This document shows, one piece after another, positions 63,290 through 64,000 of a DNA stretch of 64,000 nucleotides. Each line of letters begins with the position of its first letter. The first letter of the stretch is position 1. Both the position numbers and the translations under genes were made by a program. Origin of the DNA: Porphyridium purpureum (Eukaryota; Rhodophyta; Bangiophyceae; Porphyridiales; Porphyridiaceae); NCBI GenBank assembly GCA_008690995.1, contig VRMN01000001.1, positions 3,534,001 through 3,598,000 of the forward strand, given 5' to 3'. The notes beneath the pieces were generated by a model. The model worked only from the letters and a program-made list of their open reading frames with translations, was not told where the DNA came from and did no database searches.

Positions 63290-64000
63290 TCATAACCGCA
63301 CTACCATGACGGAAATATTGTCCATGGACCCGCGCTCTAAAGCGGCCTTGACCAGCTTCTTCGATATTTGGGCCATATCCATGCCCTTCGCGAACTTATC
63401 CGCCACAAACTTGACACTTTCGTCGTCCTCCATCACGTCCCACAGGCCGTCACACGCAAGAATTAAAAAGGCGTCATCCTCCTGTAGCTCATACTCAGAC
63501 ACGTAAGGATCCGCAATGATGACGTTCTTCATAGCATGATCACCCAATGCTCGGGCGACAGAGAGCACGCCATTGACGCGTTTCGCAGCAACAAAACCGC
63601 CGCATTCACCGATGCGTGTCTGCTCTTCGGGTGTATTTGCCTTGTGGTCGAATGATAACCGAATGGCTGTCGACCCCCGCGCAAGAACTGCTCGCGCGTC
63701 ACCCGCATTCGCCGTGTAGAGAATGCGCTTGGTTCCATCATGTCTTATGTACGCTGTCACTGCTGTTGAGCCTACGTAGTGACATTTTGCATCAAGACAG
63801 CAAAAGTCCGAACGCCGGTACGCGTTCAAGTACGCGTCTGCCACGCACTTGACCGGGACGGGCTCCAATTTCTGTACAACCGAGTCACCGCGTGACATGG
63901 CCCCGCCGCTGCCTCCCGTGCGCTCGTTTCCATCCGACAGGAACGACGGGAAATGCGAGGTGCTCCCACCGCCCTGTTCGTCTGCTGAACCAGCCTTCCC
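63290..64000 (-). CDS. PP2C-type (PPM) Ser/Thr protein phosphatase, partial (5' end beyond right edge)
   Basis: The minus-strand frame is open to the right edge. An internal ATG at 63898 exists, but the first PP2C motifs (RxxMED, DGHGG) lie before it and are not in the window, so the gene starts outside. Seen: STAVTAYI, LYTANAGDARAVLARG, LSFDHKANTPEEQTRI, GGFVAAKRVNGVLSVARALGDH, DAFLILACDGLWDVMEDDE and the final SMDNISVMVVRL with the metal-binding Asp-Asn. These are PP2C motifs in order, with the metal-binding Asp of DGLWD present. It dephosphorylates Ser/Thr with Mg or Mn. The substrate is unknown. The part near the edge (SDGNERTGGSGG) is low-complexity. Confidence 0.88.
   Translation of the reverse strand, partial: GKAGSADEQGGGSTSHFPSFLSDGNERTGGSGGAMSRGDSVVQKLEPVPVKCVADAYLNAYRRSDFCCLDAKCHYVGSTAVTAYIRHDGTKRILYTANAGDARAVLARGSTAIRLSFDHKANTPEEQTRIGECGGFVAAKRVNGVLSVARALGDHAMKNVIIADPYVSEYELQEDDAFLILACDGLWDVMEDDESVKFVADKFAKGMDMAQISKKLVKAALERGSMDNISVMVVRL

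Overview
The window looks like nuclear DNA of a compact, intron-poor eukaryote. Most genes are single uninterrupted ORFs of eukaryotic families, packed as divergent and convergent pairs with 100-350 bp between them, and I can support only one intron (in a DMC1 recombinase gene). A Golgi-type sulfotransferase, a PRPP synthetase with a plastid-like leader, a PPR protein and Ty1/copia elements together point to a unicellular alga; a red alga of the Porphyridium kind is my best guess, made from style and gene content, not from a database match.

Layout. 1-12200 (gene-dense, left): partial sulfotransferase (-), a citrate-synthase-like protein that has lost two active-site histidines (-), a SAMHD1-like dNTPase (+), an ABHD12-like hydrolase (-), DMC1 (-, two exons) and a WDR6-like tRNA-modification cofactor (+). 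12200-37300 (gene-poor, lower GC): two near-identical, whole-looking Ty1/copia elements in the same orientation with different 5-bp target duplications, flanked about 15 kb apart by two inverted copies of a dead Tc1/mariner transposon, plus relics. 37300-64000 (gene-dense, right): a SARNP/Tho1-like SAP protein, a GRAM-domain protein, an unrecognised 785-aa protein, Sec61 gamma, a Bucentaur/Swc5 protein, a small membrane protein, PTH2, a sucrose-phosphatase-like protein with degenerate catalytic motifs, a multi-pass class 3 lipase, a SEC14 protein, PRPP synthetase, UTP18, a PPR protein, WDR12/Ytm1, an RPP14-like RNase P subunit overlapping an ABHD18-like hydrolase, arginyltransferase ATE1, and the 3' part of a PP2C phosphatase.

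The most interesting signals are: (1) an oriented motif GGTACAGT (core GTACAGT) that recurs about 100-310 bp upstream of start codons across the window and also sits in all four copia LTRs 180 bp upstream of the gag-pol ATG, a candidate core-promoter element; (2) two apparent pseudoenzymes, the citrate-synthase-like and the sucrose-phosphatase-like proteins; (3) a 16-nt overlap of an RPP14-like and an ABHD18-like ORF, recalling the vertebrate RPP14-HTD2 bicistronic arrangement; (4) a copia primer-binding site that matches the anticodon arm of initiator tRNA-Met and contains the polyprotein start codon; (5) a meiosis-type DMC1 gene. Start codons were chosen as the first in-frame ATG, because several of the longest open frames begin only at GTG or TTG.
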